The notes below the pieces were generated by a model. The model worked only from the letters and a program-made list of their open reading frames with translations. It ran no database searches and had not been told where the DNA came from. A stretch of 24,560 nucleotides of DNA from NCBI GenBank assembly GCA_038230695.1, contig JBBRMT010000038.1, forward strand, positions 1 to 24,560, in the 5' to 3' direction. Of the stretch, positions 22,629 to 24,560 are shown piece after piece (the stretch's first letter is position 1; every line of letters begins with the position of its first letter). This DNA is from QHBQ01 sp038230695. GTDB lineage: Bacteria > Chloroflexota > Chloroflexia > QHBQ01. The position numbers and the translations under genes are program-made.

Positions 22629-23627
22629 ATGCTGAAACTAGGTTGGAAAGCGGGGCCGGAACAGTACCCCGCATTGGAACTGCTCGATTACGCCGTCGCC
22701 GCTGAGAAAGCGGGCTTTGAGGCGATCGAGGTAAGCGATCACTTCCACCCCTGGAGTGAGGAGGGGCAGGCGGTGTTTGCCTGGACCTGGCTGGGCGCAG
22801 TGGCGGCAAAGACCAGTAAGATCCACATGGGGACGGGCATTACCTGCCCGATTCTGCGTTATCACCCGGCGGTGATCGCTCAGGCAGCGGCGACGCTGGC
22901 AACAATGGCCCCGCAACGGGTATATCTGGCGGTTGGCACTGGCGAGGCGCTGAACGAGTACGCTGCCACCGGCGAGTGGCCGGGGTACGAAATCCGTCAG
23001 GAGATGATGGGTGAGGCGATTGAACTAATCCGCCAACTGTGGACTGGTGAGGATACTAGCTTCGATGGCAACTACTACCAGACCAAGAAGGCGCGGCTCT
23101 ACACTCGCCCAGAGCAACCCATCCCCCTCTACGTCTCCACCCTGGTGCCTGAGAGCGCCGCTTACGCGGGCAAGTATGGCGACGGCCTGATCACTGTCGG
23201 CGGTGAGGAGGACGACACCTACAAGCAACTGCTCAAGAGTTTCGCGGCGGGCGCACGTGAGGCGGGCAAGGATGCCGACAAACTGGTGAAGATGATCGAA
23301 CTGAACGTCGCTTATACCAGCGATGAGGCGGGCGCGATTGCCGCGCAGAAGAAATACTGGGCGGGGGCGATGGTGCCAGCCCTGTTCAACGAGAAAATCT
23401 ACACTCCGAAAGACTCGGCCAAGAACGGCAAGGTGGTAGGGGAAGATGTAATCAAGCAGAAGGTTTGCATCTCTGCCGATCCGCAGACGCAGATAGAAAA
23501 TGCACAACACTACATTGACCTGGGCTTCAACTATCTGATCTTCCACTCGCCCGGCCCCGACCAGCAAGCGTTCATCGAAGGCTATGGCCGCGACGTGCTA
23601 CCCCATCTGCGCGAAGCGGCAAAGTAA
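22629..23627 (+). CDS. F420-dependent oxidoreductase, glucose-6-phosphate dehydrogenase-like LLM family
   Basis: A 332-residue luciferase-like (LLM) TIM-barrel oxidoreductase, closest in pattern to F420-dependent glucose-6-phosphate dehydrogenase (Fgd). Seen: LKLGWKAGPEQYPALELLDY at the start, VSDHFHPW with the catalytic His and Trp (about 38-45), RYHPAVIAQAAATLATMAPQ, AVGTGEALNEY with the Glu (about 101-111), ELIRQLWTGEDTSFDGNYY, and LGFNYLIFHSPGPDQ near the end. Aligned from memory to mycobacterial Fgd1, one phosphate-binding Lys (the GKGEE segment) is Glu here (VGGEEDDTY) and a phosphate-binding Arg is Lys, so the substrate may not be glucose 6-phosphate. The ATG at 22629 has GGAGG 6 nt upstream; the longer open frame from 22482 runs through a terminator and is not coding. 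Its stop is one base from the convergent mutL stop. Confidence 0.88.
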   Translation: MLKLGWKAGPEQYPALELLDYAVAAEKAGFEAIEVSDHFHPWSEEGQAVFAWTWLGAVAAKTSKIHMGTGITCPILRYHPAVIAQAAATLATMAPQRVYLAVGTGEALNEYAATGEWPGYEIRQEMMGEAIELIRQLWTGEDTSFDGNYYQTKKARLYTRPEQPIPLYVSTLVPESAAYAGKYGDGLITVGGEEDDTYKQLLKSFAAGAREAGKDADKLVKMIELNVAYTSDEAGAIAAQKKYWAGAMVPALFNEKIYTPKDSAKNGKVVGEDVIKQKVCISADPQTQIENAQHYIDLGFNYLIFHSPGPDQQAFIEGYGRDVLPHLREAAK

Positions 23628-23628
23628 A

Positions 23629-24560
23629 CTACACCGTGCGCTTGAACTCGCGCTCAAGCTGGCTCTGACTGAGCAGCAGCATGGTGGGGCGACCGTGGGC
23701 GCAGGCGCGAGGCATTCGGCACTGCTCTAGCTGCTCAATCAGGCGGCGCATCTCCTCAAGCGGCAGGCTCTGCCCGGCACGGATGGCGCTGTGGCAGGCC
23801 AGGGTAATCGCCAGCGTGTCGCGCCACAAATCCACCCGTCGCTGGTTGAGCAGATCGTCGAGCATCTCCACCAACGCCCCCCCCATGCCCGACTCGTGGC
23901 GTTGCTTGAACATCGCGGGTACGGCCTTGACCAGCAAGGTGCGTTCGCCCTCCGCCGCCATCTCGAAGCCAAGCTCGGCCAGCACGTCCAGCCGCGACTC
24001 GACCTCGGCCCGCTGGCGAGGGGTAAGCTCCAGCGGCAAAGGGGTGAGCAGCAGCTGGGTTGCAACCTCGGCCCGCTTGCCGTTCGGCTGGGTCAACTCG
24101 GCAAGGATGCGCTCATACATTACCCGCTCGTGGGCGGCGTGCTGGTCCACCATGTACATCCCATCTGGCCCCTCGGCGATGACGTAGGTCTCGCTGATTT
24201 GACCCACCACTCGCAGCGGGGGCAGGTTGCGGCGGCTGGCAACCGTCTTGTCCTCCTCGATGCGGGCCACCTGCTGCACCGCCGGTTGCCGTCCCGCGCT
24301 GCTGCTGCCCAGCAGGTCGAAGATCTGGTCGGGGGTCATGTTGCTGTAATCAATCTCCGCGCCCGATGTGTCGCTCTCACCATCGCGCAAGGTTGCCGCC
24401 GCCGCTTCCAGGTTGATCGGTGGGCGGGCAGGCAAGGTGTCACCATCCGCCGATGGTGGCAGCGGCATGGGCCGCGCCTCGAACGTAGGGCCGTAGCGGA
24501 GTTCGCCCTGGTCCGCGCCATCCTGCTCGGTCTCGCGTTTGGTCGGATTCATGTTCGGCA
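23629..24560 (-). CDS. mutL: MutL DNA mismatch repair protein, C-terminal half (truncated by window edge)
   Basis: About 310 visible residues of MutL. The frame stays open to the right edge, and the N-terminal GHKL ATPase half must lie beyond it. A variable linker comes first (about 1-108 of the visible part), then the dimerisation/endonuclease domain: LRVVGQISETYVIAEGPDG, MVDQHAAHERVMYERI with the DQHA-x2-E-x4-E metal-binding motif (136-147), ACHSAIRAGQ (252-261), RACAHGRPT (282-290) and a terminal FKRTV. These mark the nicking class of MutL found in bacteria without MutH. The enzyme links MutS mismatch recognition to strand incision. An internal Met at 24552 is not the true start. The domain is complete and undamaged. 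Confidence 0.93.
   Translation of the reverse strand, partial: PNMNPTKRETEQDGADQGELRYGPTFEARPMPLPPSADGDTLPARPPINLEAAAATLRDGESDTSGAEIDYSNMTPDQIFDLLGSSSAGRQPAVQQVARIEEDKTVASRRNLPPLRVVGQISETYVIAEGPDGMYMVDQHAAHERVMYERILAELTQPNGKRAEVATQLLLTPLPLELTPRQRAEVESRLDVLAELGFEMAAEGERTLLVKAVPAMFKQRHESGMGGALVEMLDDLLNQRRVDLWRDTLAITLACHSAIRAGQSLPLEEMRRLIEQLEQCRMPRACAHGRPTMLLLSQSQLEREFKRTV

Overview
The window reads as chromosomal DNA from a GC-rich (about 60% by eye) bacterium, most likely a member of the Chloroflexota. This assignment is an inference. It rests on the secreted proteins with FPxTGH modules and Thr/Pro-rich linkers, the F420-dependent glucose-6-phosphate-dehydrogenase-like enzyme, the membrane-anchored zinc-ribbon/beta-propeller protein, and the many short intergenic palindromes ending in CGCCCCTAC. 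There is no rRNA, tRNA, CRISPR array, transposase gene or phage module. Coding density is high, and most gaps hold promoters, small palindromic repeats or heptamer arrays.

Layout. 1-2410 (minus): a MoxR AAA+ ATPase followed by a DUF58 protein, the classic pair, with a third gene possibly starting at the left edge. 2698-4131 (plus, divergent): an XRE helix-turn-helix regulator with a TPR-like sensor half. 4395-7174 (plus): a CHAD-HD polyphosphate-type fusion, translationally coupled to a geranylgeranyl-reductase-family flavoprotein whose C-terminus runs through a 70-bp inverted-repeat element. 7429-9809 (plus): a lipoprotein, a small DNA-binding protein and proline dehydrogenase. 10040-14705 (plus): folD, a zinc-ribbon beta-propeller membrane protein and fhs, a one-carbon folate block. 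15033-18125 (plus): a secreted three-repeat PPC-like protein and a membrane-anchored protein whose ectodomain looks like a catalytically dead sortase. 18126-18597: the largest gap, with repeats, an unexplained structured stretch and a terminator. 18598-20735 (minus): a 77-residue protein and a TPR-transmembrane-TPR protein. 21033-23627 (plus): a secreted repeat protein and the F420-type oxidoreductase. 23629-24560 (minus): the C-terminal half of MutL, cut by the right edge.

How the genes fit together. FolD and Fhs supply the C1-tetrahydrofolate interconversions. This FolD has Leu where the cyclohydrolase lysine is expected, so the cell may need a separate cyclohydrolase. The surface proteins (lipoprotein, PPC protein, pseudo-sortase, TPR-TM-TPR protein, FPQTGH protein) share low-complexity Thr/Pro/Ala linkers and probably belong to the cell envelope. 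The rest is housekeeping.

The most notable non-coding signals are a dispersed family of short palindromes (eight copies), four intergenic or start-site heptamer arrays, and a roughly 100-bp MITE-like element with 22-bp terminal inverted repeats and an 8-bp direct repeat at its ends. A likely CTG start for moxR has a good promoter, whose spacer holds a palindrome. I do not see a clear new multi-gene system. The best leads are the altered FolD, the CHAD-HD/flavoprotein pair, the pseudo-sortase, the repeat families and the unexplained stretch at 18221-18420.
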